From assembly GCF_002754315.1 (NCBI RefSeq), contig NZ_PEFE01000001.1, positions 248,001 to 312,000 on the forward strand: a stretch of DNA of 64,000 nucleotides, in the 5' to 3' direction. The notes under the pieces are model-generated. The model was not told the origin of the DNA and ran no database searches. It was given only the letters and a program-made list of their open reading frames with translations. Within the stretch, counting starts at the first letter, position 1. Every line of letters begins with the position of its first letter. The DNA comes from Flavobacterium sp. 11 (GTDB lineage: Bacteria > Bacteroidota > Bacteroidia > Flavobacteriales > Flavobacteriaceae). A program made the position numbers and the translations under genes. Below, one piece after another: positions 21,662 through 31,174 of this stretch.

Positions 21662-22138
21662 TTAAAATCTAAAGTGAGAGAATGCTTTGTTAGCTTCTGC
21701 CATTTTGTGAGTATCCATTCTTTTCTTAACTGCAGCTCCTTCTTCTTTAGCCGCAGCTAAACATTCTGAAGCCAATCTCTGAGCCATTGATTTTTCGTTT
21801 CTTCTTCTTGAATAAAGAATCAACCATTTCATTGCCATAGAAATTTTTCTGTCTGGTCTAATTTGCATTGGAATTTGAAATGTAGCTCCACCAACTCTAC
21901 GACTACGTACTTCTACGTGAGGCATAACATTAGTTAACGCATCTTTCCAAATTTCTAATGACGGTTTCTCTGCATCTTGTTTTTTAGACTCAATGATGTC
22001 AATTGCATCATAAAATACTTTAAACGCTGTCGATTTTTTTCCATCCCACATTAAGTTGTTCACAAAACGTGTTACCAGTTGGTCATTAAACCTTGGATCT
22101 GGTAAAAGTGGTCTTTTCTTTGCCGCTCTTTTTCTCAT
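21662..22138 (-). CDS. rpsG: 30S ribosomal protein S7
   Basis: Head-assembly nucleator. The 158 residues contain MRKRAAKKRPLLPDPRF, VTRFVNNLMWDGKKSTA and the signature VRSRRVGGATFQIPMQIRP near residue 77. It follows rpsL after 74 nt and precedes fusA by 10 nt. Confidence 0.98.
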   Translation of the reverse strand: MRKRAAKKRPLLPDPRFNDQLVTRFVNNLMWDGKKSTAFKVFYDAIDIIESKKQDAEKPSLEIWKDALTNVMPHVEVRSRRVGGATFQIPMQIRPDRKISMAMKWLILYSRRRNEKSMAQRLASECLAAAKEEGAAVKKRMDTHKMAEANKAFSHFRF

Positions 22139-22212
22139 GTCTTTTTTTTAATAAAATGTCATACCCATACAGTTGTGACGAATCACATCTCTACAAGAAA
22201 TAACTTTTTAAA

Positions 22213-22596
22213 TTACTTTTTTGCTTCTTTTGGGCGTTTTGCTCCGTACTTAGATCTTCTTTGCGTTCTTCCTGCTACTCCTGACGTATCAAGCGCACCA
22301 CGAACGATGTGATATCTAACTCCTGGTAAATCTTTTACCCTTCCACCCCTAACTAATACTATCGAGTGCTCTTGTAAATTGTGTCCTTCACCAGGGATGT
22401 AAGCATTCACTTCATTACCATTTGTCAAACGTACACGCGCTACTTTACGCATTGCAGAGTTTGGTTTTTTTGGTGTTGTAGTGTAAACACGCGTACAAAC
22501 CCCTCTTCTTTGAGGACAAGAATCTAAAGCAACCGATTTACTCTTCTTAGTTATCTGAGTTCTTCCTGTTCTTACTAATTGTTGAATTGTTGGCAT
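22213..22596 (-). CDS. rpsL: 30S ribosomal protein S12
   Basis: Decoding-centre protein and target of streptomycin resistance mutations. The 127 residues show [12 protein letters not shown], the [15 protein letters not shown] segment around residue 43 with the conserved Lys, and [17 protein letters not shown] near 85-100 with the second Lys. Both resistance-associated Lys positions appear wild type (PKKPNS and GRVKDLPG). First gene of the str unit. Confidence 0.98.
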
Positions 22597-22649
22597 AATT
22601 AATACTAAAAATTTCTTATTATATTAAATTCCCGCTTTTTACGGGGTTG

Positions 22650-22680
22650 CAAATGTAGAAAATATTTTTTACTCTACAAA
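22650..22680 (-). promoter_or_regulatory. Promoter of the str operon (rpsL)
   Basis: The minus strand has TTTG (22677-22680), a 19-nt spacer and TACATTTG (22650-22657), a near-perfect Bacteroidota promoter. A short GC hairpin, CCCG / CGGG (22631-22645), falls at the very 5' end of the predicted leader and could protect the transcript; that role is inferred. Confidence 0.8.
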
Positions 22681-22777
22681 CGTTAATTCATTAATTTTCA
22701 ATAAGATTATTTTATCATTTGATTTTTATCACAAACAATAGATATTTGCGTTACTTTTATTAAAAATACATACTCAT

Positions 22778-24484
22778 TTGAAATCCACTTTTATTTTACT
22801 TTTCTTTCTGAATTTTTGCCTTAATTCTTCTGCGCAAAATTTTCGATTATTGATAACCGGAAGTAATTCATCAGAAACAAAAACTATAGATTCCTTAAAA
22901 TACAACACAAAACACAAAAACACGAAATCCATTAGCGAGGAAATACACAAACTTTCAGAAAAACTATCCGAAATAGGCTATATCGACAACACTATTTTAG
23001 AATTTACTAAAAAAGAAGACTCTAGTTACGTTGCGAATTTTGAGTTAGGAAAAAAAATAAAATTTATACATATATATATAGGTACAAATAATCTATTCAA
23101 CAACTTGTCAGATCTAAGCAAAAAAGACACTCTAACGCTACCCTACACAAAAATTAATTCTTTTCTAAAAGAAGCCGTTCAAAAACTAGAGCAAAACGGA
23201 TTTGCATTAGCAAAATTAAAACTGATTAACATTAAAAGAATCGATACCGAAATTTATGCAGATTTAAAACTAGATTCAGACCAAAAAAGAACACTAAACT
23301 CCATAATAATAAATTATACAGAAAACAACCGATCAAATAAATTCCCAAGTGGACATTTAGCACAAATCAACAAAAAATACAAGAACAGCATTTTCAATCA
23401 AAAAATAGTAGACCAAATTTATAATGATTTTGAAAAATTCGGATTTACCAATCAAGTAAAATATCCCGAAATTTTATTCACAAAAGACACGACAAAAGTT
23501 TTTGTATATCTTGAGAAAAAAAAATCCAACACTTTTGATGGTTTTATTGGATTTTCAAATAATGAAAATAAAAAAACAACTCTAAATGGTTATTTAGACG
23601 TAAACCTAGAAAATATTTTAGGCTCTGGCGAACAATTATCCGTTTATTGGAAAAGCGATGGTAACGACCAAAAAACATTTAATGCCAGTATTGAACTACC
23701 TTATTTATTTAAAACTCCGATAGGATTAAAAGCACAAATTCAATTATTCAGACAAGACAGCACTTTTCAAAACACAAAAACAGCAATCGACTTAAGCTAC
23801 TTTACAAACTACAATACACGTTTCTATATAGGATACCAAACTACAGAGTCAAGCGACATTCAAAACTCAATCGGCACTTCGATAAGCGATTTCAACAATT
23901 CCTTTTTAACATCCAGCTTTAATTACACCAAATTAGATTTAACCAATTTTACCTTCCCTATAAAATCATTTTTTTCAATAACCGCCGGAATCGGAAAACG
24001 AGAAATCGACAATAAACCAAAAAACACCAACAAAAGCAATCAATTTTTTTTAAATATTCAAGCCACTCATAACTTTACCTTAAACAAAAAGAATATAATA
24101 AATATAAATAGCCAGAATTATTATTTACAAAGCAATCGTTATCTTGCAAATGAACTTTTTCGTTTTGGAGGACTCAACAGCATAAGAGGCTTTACAGAAA
24201 ACAGTCTACAAGCATATTTCGCAACTTCAATTCTTACAGAATACAGATACTTACTCTCTACCAATCTATATGTACATTCAATACTAGATTACAGCATCTA
24301 CAAGAACAAATCAGACATTGAACAAACAGACAACACCGAAAAACTACTAGGAATAGGACTTGGATTTGGACTACAAACAAAAAATGGGTTGTTAAAATTT
24401 GCTATTGCAAATGGTAGCACAGAAGACCAAGAAATTGAAATTTATAACACTATAATCCACATCTGTTATAATGTTAAATTTTAA
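22778..24484 (+). CDS. Omp85/BamA-TamA-family outer-membrane protein (TTG start)
   Basis: Likely a small Omp85-superfamily beta-barrel of the outer membrane. The 568-residue product begins with a signal peptide ending SSAQ (about residue 20), continues with POTRA-like repeats (about 30-245) and ends in a beta-barrel with the Omp85 signature RFGGLNSIRGF (Arg470-Gly-Phe) and a final aromatic (KF). No ATG precedes the signal peptide, so TTG at 22778 is the best start. The coding sequence is strikingly rich in Lys, Asn and Ile. It lies between the divergent rpsL and susC, and its cargo is unknown; it is too short and its POTRA part too reduced for the essential BamA. Confidence 0.75.
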   Translation: MKSTFILLFFLNFCLNSSAQNFRLLITGSNSSETKTIDSLKYNTKHKNTKSISEEIHKLSEKLSEIGYIDNTILEFTKKEDSSYVANFELGKKIKFIHIYIGTNNLFNNLSDLSKKDTLTLPYTKINSFLKEAVQKLEQNGFALAKLKLINIKRIDTEIYADLKLDSDQKRTLNSIIINYTENNRSNKFPSGHLAQINKKYKNSIFNQKIVDQIYNDFEKFGFTNQVKYPEILFTKDTTKVFVYLEKKKSNTFDGFIGFSNNENKKTTLNGYLDVNLENILGSGEQLSVYWKSDGNDQKTFNASIELPYLFKTPIGLKAQIQLFRQDSTFQNTKTAIDLSYFTNYNTRFYIGYQTTESSDIQNSIGTSISDFNNSFLTSSFNYTKLDLTNFTFPIKSFFSITAGIGKREIDNKPKNTNKSNQFFLNIQATHNFTLNKKNIININSQNYYLQSNRYLANELFRFGGLNSIRGFTENSLQAYFATSILTEYRYLLSTNLYVHSILDYSIYKNKSDIEQTDNTEKLLGIGLGFGLQTKNGLLKFAIANGSTEDQEIEIYNTIIHICYNVKF

Positions 24485-24568
24485 TTACAATAAAAAATAG
24501 AGATTTATATATTAGGAAAGTTAACAAATTATTAAGAAGTTTGCGAGACTAATTCAAAATATTAAAAA

Positions 24569-27500
24569 ATGAAACTAAAGTTCAATGGAATCTTAGTACT
24601 ATTAGTAGTACTTATGGCGCAACTAACTTTTGCGCAAGAAAGATCTGTTTCAGGTGTTGTTTCTGATAATGCAGGATTGCCGATACCAGGCGTGAGTGTA
24701 TTAGTAAAGGGAACAAATTCAGGAACACAAACTGATTTTGATGGAAAATACTCTATCAAAGCTTCTCCAAGCCAAGTCTTGGTATTTAGCTACATTGGGA
24801 TGAAAACCCAAGAAGTTACAGCTAGTTCATCAACTGTTAATGTAAAGTTAGCAAGTAGCGCATTAGAACTTGAAAGCGTGGTGGTAACAGCTTTAGGTAT
24901 TAAAAGAGAGAAAAAATCTCTAGGTTACTCTACTCAAGAGGTTAAAGGTGACGCTGTTTCTAACGTAAAAAGCTCAAACTTTGTAAACTCACTATCTGGT
25001 AAAGTTGCCGGTATGGAAATTAAAACATCAGGAAATTTAGGTGGTTCTACCCAAGTAGTTATTAGAGGTAATAACTCTATTGCAGGTAACAACCAAGCTT
25101 TATTTGTTGTTGACGGTGTTCCGATAGACAATAGCAATTCAAACACATCAAGCCAAAAAACTGGTGGAGGTGGTTTTGACTACGGAAATGCTGCATCTGA
25201 CATCAATCCTGATGACATTGAAACTATCAACGTTCTAAAAGGAGCTGCTGCAACAGCACTTTATGGTTCTCGTGCTTCTAATGGTGTAGTAATGATTACT
25301 ACTAAAAAAGGGAAGAGTCAAAAAGGTATTGGCGTTACAATTAATTCAAGCGTAACTTTAGGAACTGCAGATAAAGAAACTTTACCTAAATATCAAAATA
25401 AATATGGAGCAGGTTATGGACCATACTATGACTCGGCTGATGGTTATTTTGGCTTAGCTGATATAAACGGAGATGGTATAGATGATTTAACAACTCCTTT
25501 TACAGAAGATGCATCATATGGTGCTGCATTTGATCCAAGTTTATTGGTTTACCAATGGAATTCTATTTATCCTCAATTACCTGGTTACGGAAAAGCAACT
25601 CCATGGGTAGCTGGTAAAAGCAACCCTAATTCTGTTTGGGGTACTGCAAGTACTACTGTAAACTCTGTTTCATTAGATGGAGGTACAGATACAAGCGCAT
25701 TTAGATTAGGTTTTACTAACTTAATGCAAGAAGGTAACTTACCAAACGGTAGTCTTAAAAGAAATACGATATCTTTTTCAGGATCTCAAAATTTAACAGA
25801 TAAATTAAAAGCATCTACAAGTTTCAATTTTGTAAAAACTGACGGAAAAGGTAGAAATGGTACAGGTTATTCTTCTAATAACGTAATGCAACAATTTAGA
25901 CAATGGAATCAAATGAATGTTGATTTCAATGAACAAAAAGAAGCTTATTTTCTTACTAGAGAAAATATTACTTGGAATCCTAACTCATCTACGAATTTAA
26001 AACCAATTTACTCTGACAATCCGTACTGGACTTTCTATGAAAATTATGAGACAGATACAAGATCAAGATACTTTGGAAATGTTGCCTTAGAAGATAAGTT
26101 AACAGATTGGTTGAGTATAATGGGTAGATTTTCTTTTGATAGCTATAGCGAATTACAAGAAGAAAGAATAAATGTTGGAAGCTCAGATGTATCTAAGTAT
26201 TCAAGATATAACAACACTGTTGCTGAATATAATTATGATTTAATGTTGAATTTCAATAAAAATTTAACTGAAAAATTAAATTTAGAAGGAAACATTGGTT
26301 GGAGTTTAAGAAACAACATCCAAAACAGCATTTTTGCTGCTACTAACGGAGGTTTAAACAAAGCACGTCTATACTCTCTTTCAAATAGTGTAAGTCCTAT
26401 TCTTGCTCCTGTTGAATATGACGCAAACAGCATGGTAGATGGCGAATACATTAGAGCGAGTTTAGGTTATGATGGTTATGCTTACTTAGAGGGTACTTTT
26501 AGAACTGACCGTTCATCTAATTTACCAAAAGCTGACAACAGATACAATTATTTCTCAGTTTCTGGAAGTTTAGTGTTCTCTAAATTCATTGAAGCAAAAT
26601 GGTTAACATTTGGTAAATTAAGAGCAAATTATGCTGAAGTAGGTAGTGATACAAGTCCTTATAGAGTTTTTAATACATTTGATATTGGAACTCCATTTGA
26701 CGGAACTGGTGTTGCTTCAAACCCAGGGGCTCAAAACAACTTGAACCTTTTACCTGAGAGACAAGAAAGTTATGAATTTGGTTTAGAAATGTCTTTTTTA
26801 AACAGACGTCTTGGTTTTGATGTATCTTATTATAACGACCAAAACATCAATCAAATTACAAGTATTCCATTATCAACAGCAACTGGATATAATTCAGCTG
26901 TATTAAATGCTGGAACTATTGAAAACAAAGGATTAGAAGTACAGTTTAATGCTACTCCATTTAAAACTAATTCTTTCAAATGGGATTTAAATCTAAACTG
27001 GTCTCAAAATAAAAGCTTAGTTGTTTCATTACTTAACGGTATTGAAAACTTACAATTAGCAGCATTACAGGGTGGTGTATCTATCAATGCGACACCAGGA
27101 CAACCTTACGGAACTATCCGAGGAAGTGATTTTATTTATGCTGCAAATGGCCAACCAATTGTTAATCAAACTGGATCTAGAATTGGTACATACCAAAGAA
27201 CAGCTGCAAGTAATGTTGTGATTGGAGATATCAACCCAGATTGGAAAGCAGGTCTTAATAATAGTTTCACTTATAAAAACTTGAATTTAAGTTTCTTAAT
27301 TGACATGCAAAAAGGTGGAGATGTTTTCTCTCTAGATACTTGGTATGGTTATGCAACAGGTATGTATGACTTCTCTGCAGCTAACAATGATTTAGGAAAT
27401 CCAAGAAGAGACCCAATAGTTGGAACACTTGGAAACTACGGTGCTAACAGTGGTGGTGTTATTATGCCAGGTGTTGCTCCTGATGGAACACCAAATCAAG

Positions 27501-27817
27501 CTAGAGCAAATGCAAGTGTCTACACTACTGCTGAAGGTTACGCAAGAGCTCCTAATAAATTACATGTTTATGACGCTGGTTATGTTAAGTTGCGTGAAGC
27601 AAGTTTAACTTACAATTTTGATAGTAAAATGTTAAAACAACTTCCTTTCACTAATGCATCTTTTTCATTAATTGGAAGAAATCTATGGATTATCGACAAA
27701 AACACTCCTTATACTGATCCAGAAGCTGGTCTAAGTTCTGGGAATGTTCAAGGGTACCAATCTGGAGCTTATCCATCTATAAGAGAAATCGGAGCAAGTC
27801 TTAAACTACAGTTTTAA
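24569..27817 (+). CDS. SusC/RagA-family TonB-dependent outer-membrane transporter
   Basis: Outer-membrane TonB-linked importer of a macromolecular nutrient, working with the SusD lipoprotein encoded 11 nt downstream. The 1082 residues comprise a signal peptide (to about 22, LTFAQ), a carboxypeptidase-regulatory-like N-domain (SGVVSDNAGLPIPGVSVLVK, DFDGKYSI), a plug (VVIRGNNSIAGNNQALFVVD, ALYGSRASNGVVMITTKKG near 230) and a 22-strand barrel ending in the C-terminal aromatic KLQF. No glycoside hydrolase, sigma/anti-sigma pair or hybrid sensor is nearby, so the substrate cannot be named. Confidence 0.95.
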   Translation: MKLKFNGILVLLVVLMAQLTFAQERSVSGVVSDNAGLPIPGVSVLVKGTNSGTQTDFDGKYSIKASPSQVLVFSYIGMKTQEVTASSSTVNVKLASSALELESVVVTALGIKREKKSLGYSTQEVKGDAVSNVKSSNFVNSLSGKVAGMEIKTSGNLGGSTQVVIRGNNSIAGNNQALFVVDGVPIDNSNSNTSSQKTGGGGFDYGNAASDINPDDIETINVLKGAAATALYGSRASNGVVMITTKKGKSQKGIGVTINSSVTLGTADKETLPKYQNKYGAGYGPYYDSADGYFGLADINGDGIDDLTTPFTEDASYGAAFDPSLLVYQWNSIYPQLPGYGKATPWVAGKSNPNSVWGTASTTVNSVSLDGGTDTSAFRLGFTNLMQEGNLPNGSLKRNTISFSGSQNLTDKLKASTSFNFVKTDGKGRNGTGYSSNNVMQQFRQWNQMNVDFNEQKEAYFLTRENITWNPNSSTNLKPIYSDNPYWTFYENYETDTRSRYFGNVALEDKLTDWLSIMGRFSFDSYSELQEERINVGSSDVSKYSRYNNTVAEYNYDLMLNFNKNLTEKLNLEGNIGWSLRNNIQNSIFAATNGGLNKARLYSLSNSVSPILAPVEYDANSMVDGEYIRASLGYDGYAYLEGTFRTDRSSNLPKADNRYNYFSVSGSLVFSKFIEAKWLTFGKLRANYAEVGSDTSPYRVFNTFDIGTPFDGTGVASNPGAQNNLNLLPERQESYEFGLEMSFLNRRLGFDVSYYNDQNINQITSIPLSTATGYNSAVLNAGTIENKGLEVQFNATPFKTNSFKWDLNLNWSQNKSLVVSLLNGIENLQLAALQGGVSINATPGQPYGTIRGSDFIYAANGQPIVNQTGSRIGTYQRTAASNVVIGDINPDWKAGLNNSFTYKNLNLSFLIDMQKGGDVFSLDTWYGYATGMYDFSAANNDLGNPRRDPIVGTLGNYGANSGGVIMPGVAPDGTPNQARANASVYTTAEGYARAPNKLHVYDAGYVKLREASLTYNFDSKMLKQLPFTNASFSLIGRNLWIIDKNTPYTDPEAGLSSGNVQGYQSGAYPSIREIGASLKLQF

Positions 27818-27828
27818 AAAATTAAATT

Positions 27829-29265
27829 ATGAAAAAAATAATATTAACAACATTAACTATTATTACTTTAATATCTTGTCAATCAGATGACAAATATGAA
27901 GATAAAAATAGAGATCCAAAAAACCCTACACAGGTTAGCTCAGAATTTTTATTCAATGCAGCAACCAAGAGTTTATTTGATCAAATGACAAGCACAAATG
28001 TGAACAATAACATCTATAGGATGTTAGGTCAGCATTGGACAGAAACAACTTACGTAGATGAAGCTAATTACGATTTCAATACACGTAATATCACACAAAG
28101 TCACTGGTCTGAAATCTACAGAGATGTTTTGGCAGATCTAGCTACAGCAAAAATAAATAATGATGCAGATCTTACTATATCAGCTGAAACCAAAAAAACA
28201 AAAAATGCTCAAATTGAGATATTGACTGTTTATGCTTGGGCACAAATGGTTGAAACATTTGGGGATATTCCTTATTCTCAAGCGTTAAATGCGGGTCAGT
28301 ATGTATTACCAGTATACGATGACGCTGCAACCATTTATAGCGATTTACTTACTCGTATAGCTGTTGCAATACCAAATTTAACTGATAGTGGTTTTGGTAC
28401 AGCAGACAAAATTTATGGTGGAGATACTGCTAAATGGAAAAAATTCGGAAATTCATTAATGTTGAGAATGGGTGTACGAGTTGCAGATGTTCCTGCTTTG
28501 GCTACTAAATCAACAGCGGCTATTAAAGCAGCTGTTAGTGGTGGTGTATTTACATCAAATGCAGATAATGCAAGTTTAGTTTATTCTAATGCAACACCTA
28601 ATACCAATCCTGTTTGGGTTGATCTAGTACAAAGCGGAAGATCGGATTTTGTTATTGCTAATACATTAGTAGATTTCATGAATAATCTTTCTGATCCAAG
28701 AAGAGCTGTATATTTTGATCAAAATTTAGGGACTGGTGTTTATGAAGGAGGACCTTATGGAGATAACAATGCTTTCTCATCATACACTCATGTAAGTGAT
28801 AGAGTAATAGACCCAACAAATCCAGCATCTTTGATTGACTATTCAGAAGTGTGTTTTTACTTAGCAGATGCAGCGGAACGTTCTATTTCAGGAACACCTG
28901 TTAATGCTGCTCTGTTTTATAATGCAGGTATTACTGCATCATTCGACTATTGGGGAGCCCCTAATGTAGCTACTTATTTAGCAAATCCTGCTGTAAATTA
29001 TGCAACAGCTCCAGGAACTTGGAAAGTAAAAATTGGAAATCAACTTTGGTTAGCAATGTACAACAGAGGTTACGAAGCATGGACTGCTTGGAGAACTTAT
29101 GATATGCCTGGATTTAACCTTCCAGCTGTTTCTGAAGATCCTGTTCCAACAAGATATACTTATCCTATTAGCGAACAAAACTTAAACAAAGTCAACTATA
29201 CAGCAGCATCTGCAGCAATTGGTGGCGATACGCAAACAACAAAAGTATTCTGGGATAAATTCTAA
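27829..29265 (+). CDS. SusD/RagB-family nutrient-binding lipoprotein
   Basis: Surface lipoprotein that lids the SusC barrel and binds substrate. The 478-residue protein starts MKKIILTTLTIITLISC, with the lipobox Cys at residue 17, followed by acidic residues (QSDD) consistent with surface export in Bacteroidota. The body is an all-helical TPR-type fold with YAWAQMVETFGDIPYSQALN near residue 140, and MYNRGYEAWTAWRTYDMPG near 420, typical of the SusD-like_2 subgroup often paired with peptide or unknown substrates. It is co-transcribed with the SusC gene and ends in a terminator. Confidence 0.92.
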   Translation: MKKIILTTLTIITLISCQSDDKYEDKNRDPKNPTQVSSEFLFNAATKSLFDQMTSTNVNNNIYRMLGQHWTETTYVDEANYDFNTRNITQSHWSEIYRDVLADLATAKINNDADLTISAETKKTKNAQIEILTVYAWAQMVETFGDIPYSQALNAGQYVLPVYDDAATIYSDLLTRIAVAIPNLTDSGFGTADKIYGGDTAKWKKFGNSLMLRMGVRVADVPALATKSTAAIKAAVSGGVFTSNADNASLVYSNATPNTNPVWVDLVQSGRSDFVIANTLVDFMNNLSDPRRAVYFDQNLGTGVYEGGPYGDNNAFSSYTHVSDRVIDPTNPASLIDYSEVCFYLADAAERSISGTPVNAALFYNAGITASFDYWGAPNVATYLANPAVNYATAPGTWKVKIGNQLWLAMYNRGYEAWTAWRTYDMPGFNLPAVSEDPVPTRYTYPISEQNLNKVNYTAASAAIGGDTQTTKVFWDKF

Positions 29266-29286
29266 TTATCACTTAATTCAATTATT

Positions 29287-29320
29287 AAAAACCATCCCAT
29301 TTTTTGGGGTGGTTTTTTTT
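29287..29320 (+). terminator. Terminator of the susC-susD unit
   Basis: Stem AACCATCCCA / TGGGGTGGTT with one U-G pair, followed by eight T. It is 22 nt after the SusD stop and immediately before the next promoter. Confidence 0.85.
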
Positions 29321-29322
29321 TA

Positions 29323-29330
29323 TATCTTTG
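29323..29330 (+). promoter_or_regulatory. Promoter -7 box of the rRNA methyltransferase gene
   Basis: TATCTTTG matches TAnnTTTG and ends only 4 nt before the ATG at 29335. Transcription from it would give a leaderless or nearly leaderless mRNA. A TTG 16 nt upstream, inside the terminator, is a possible -33 element. Confidence 0.55.
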
Positions 29331-29334
29331 CGCC

Positions 29335-30069
29335 ATGGAAAAAGAACATCAAATATTTGGGATTAGAGCAATAATTGAAGCTATACAAGCGGGTGCAACT
29401 GTAGACAAAGTCTATATTCAAAAGGAAGCGAGCAGCGAACTGATGAAAGACCTGATGAAAGTTATGAAGCGTGGTAATATTAATTTTTCTTATGTACCAG
29501 TTGAAAAACTAAATAGATTGACACCAAATAACCATCAAGGTGCGGTGGCTACCATATCCCCTATATCATTCTTTGACTTAGAATCTTTGATAGAAACAGT
29601 AATCGAAAACGGAAAAAAACCTTTGTTTTTGATTTTAGATCAAATATCTGATGCACGTAATTTTGGTGCTATAATCAGAACTGCTGAGTGTACTGGAGTG
29701 AACGGAATCATTGTTCAAAAAGCAGGTTCGGCACCTGTAAATGGCGATACTGTAAAAACATCAGCCGGAGCAGTATTTAATATTCCCATTTGTAAAGTAG
29801 AACACATTAAGGACGCTATTTTTCTTTTGCAAGCTAGTGGTATAAAAACTGTAGCAGCTACTGAGAAAACAGATCAAAATATTTATGACATTTCATTAAA
29901 CGAACCTGTAGCAATCATTATGGGATCGGAAGATAGAGGTGTAAACCCATCAGTACTTAAAATTGTTGATGAGAAAGCTAAACTTCCTATGTTTGGAACT
30001 ATTGGTTCACTAAATGTATCAGTGGCTTGTGGAGCTTTTTTATATGAAGCTGTAAGACAACGATCTTAG
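29335..30069 (+). CDS. rlmB: 23S rRNA (guanosine-2'-O-)-methyltransferase RlmB-like (SpoU family)
   Basis: Transfers methyl from SAM to a ribose 2'-O, probably of 23S rRNA. The 244 residues have the SpoU substrate-binding N-domain (HQIFGIRAIIEAI, NHQGAVATISPI) and the trefoil-knot SPOUT domain with motif 1 LDQISDARNFGAIIRTAEC (about 103-121), motif 2 IIMGSEDRGV (about 198-207) and motif 3 IGSLNVSVACGAFLYE near the C-terminus. The RlmB versus TrmH target cannot be settled from sequence alone, but the N-domain fits RlmB. Confidence 0.9.
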   Translation: MEKEHQIFGIRAIIEAIQAGATVDKVYIQKEASSELMKDLMKVMKRGNINFSYVPVEKLNRLTPNNHQGAVATISPISFFDLESLIETVIENGKKPLFLILDQISDARNFGAIIRTAECTGVNGIIVQKAGSAPVNGDTVKTSAGAVFNIPICKVEHIKDAIFLLQASGIKTVAATEKTDQNIYDISLNEPVAIIMGSEDRGVNPSVLKIVDEKAKLPMFGTIGSLNVSVACGAFLYEAVRQRS

Positions 30070-30087
30070 ATTGTTGGACTTCTTAGA

Positions 30088-30112
30088 TTTTTAGAATACT
30101 ATATTCTCTAAA
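30088..30112. terminator. Weak hairpin between convergent rlmB and rhomboid genes
   Basis: TTTAGAATA / TATTCTCTAAA pair with a 2-nt bulge; no strong T-run. It lies in the 60-nt convergent gap and may terminate either gene, but the support is slim. Confidence 0.3.
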
Positions 30113-30129
30113 CTATTTACTAAAATGAA

Positions 30130-30918
30130 TTAAGACTTATGTTTTGATTCATTTTTTCCATTTGTGACAATCTCATAATCTACTGGAAGACTAGAAGTAT
30201 AATACGTTGAGAATTCCTGTTGTTCTTCATTTTCTTCAATTTTTGGGATATTTACAAAATTTCCATCAGCATCGAAACGCTGCATAAATTTATCTTCTGA
30301 AGGATCAAAATCTGGGCGTTCCCAATCATATTTAATGACTTTTTTATATTCAGGAGTTTTATAAACTAACGAAAGAAAAAAACCTGTGAGCAATCCTCCC
30401 AAATGACCTTCCCAAGAAATAGATTTATTTCCTGTAATTTCAGGACTTGGAAAAACATACCAAACCAAACCTCCATACACAACTATCACAGCAAGTGACA
30501 AAGCTACCAATCGATTGTATTTAGTTTGTATGCCTTTAAAAAAAATAAAACTAAAGAGAACATAAATCAATCCGCTTGCCCCTATGTGGTAATTATCTCT
30601 ACCAATAACCCAAGTGATACATCCCGAAACTAAAATTCCGTATCCAATAACCTTTACCGATTGCTCTGCATAAAAAAATTGTAAAGCTGCCAATAAAATT
30701 AATAAAGGAATCGAATTATTATACAGGTGCTCCATATCAGCATGTATAAACGGACTAAGAAAAACGCCTTGTAAACCTGCAAAAGTTCTAGGATAAATTC
30801 CGTTTTGGACAAAGTCAAAATCAAATCGAATTTCCAGCCAAAAAACAAACCACAGGAATACCACAAAAAAAAGTGGTAACCCAATAACTGAATTGGTAAA
30901 TTTAAAATGCTTTTCCAT
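30130..30918 (-). CDS. Rhomboid-family intramembrane serine protease
   Basis: Inner-membrane protease that cleaves transmembrane helices. The 262-residue protein has about six hydrophobic segments, the HADMEHLYNNSIPLL segment (His/Asn oxyanion-side motif) near residue 60, the catalytic GASGLIY (GxSG Ser) near 115 and the catalytic His in WEGHLGGLLTG near 170. A polar cytosolic tail of about 75 residues follows, ending in acidic and Lys-rich sequence. Substrate is unknown. Confidence 0.9.
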   Translation of the reverse strand: MEKHFKFTNSVIGLPLFFVVFLWFVFWLEIRFDFDFVQNGIYPRTFAGLQGVFLSPFIHADMEHLYNNSIPLLILLAALQFFYAEQSVKVIGYGILVSGCITWVIGRDNYHIGASGLIYVLFSFIFFKGIQTKYNRLVALSLAVIVVYGGLVWYVFPSPEITGNKSISWEGHLGGLLTGFFLSLVYKTPEYKKVIKYDWERPDFDPSEDKFMQRFDADGNFVNIPKIEENEEQQEFSTYYTSSLPVDYEIVTNGKNESKHKS

Positions 30919-31027
30919 GAATAGCGAGAAGTTTTATATTCTGGTTTTAATTCAAAAACTTATCCAAAAGCAATTTAATGCTATTTTGTCATATTTAAAC
31001 TGAAAACCATTTTTTAATGCTACTACC

Positions 31028-31112
31028 TAGCCCAGATGGAAACGACATCCTTTTATATCTCGTTTTTTCAACGAGATGTAAAAGATATAGTGTACAGCTG
31101 GAAATAGCTCCT
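31028..31112 (+). repeat. Dispersed intergenic hairpin element, copy B
   Basis: Opens TAGCCCAGATGGAAACGAC and closes ACAGCTGGAAATAGCTCC, matching copies A, C and D. The centre forms a 15-bp stem with one G-U pair (31050-31064 with 31070-31084). It lies 63 nt upstream of rarA in the same orientation, in the divergent gap after the rhomboid gene. Confidence 0.7.
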
Positions 31113-31174
31113 AACGAAACAAATTTTGACAATCCAAGACAAGTTCAGATTAAAAAAAACAGTAATTTTACGTT

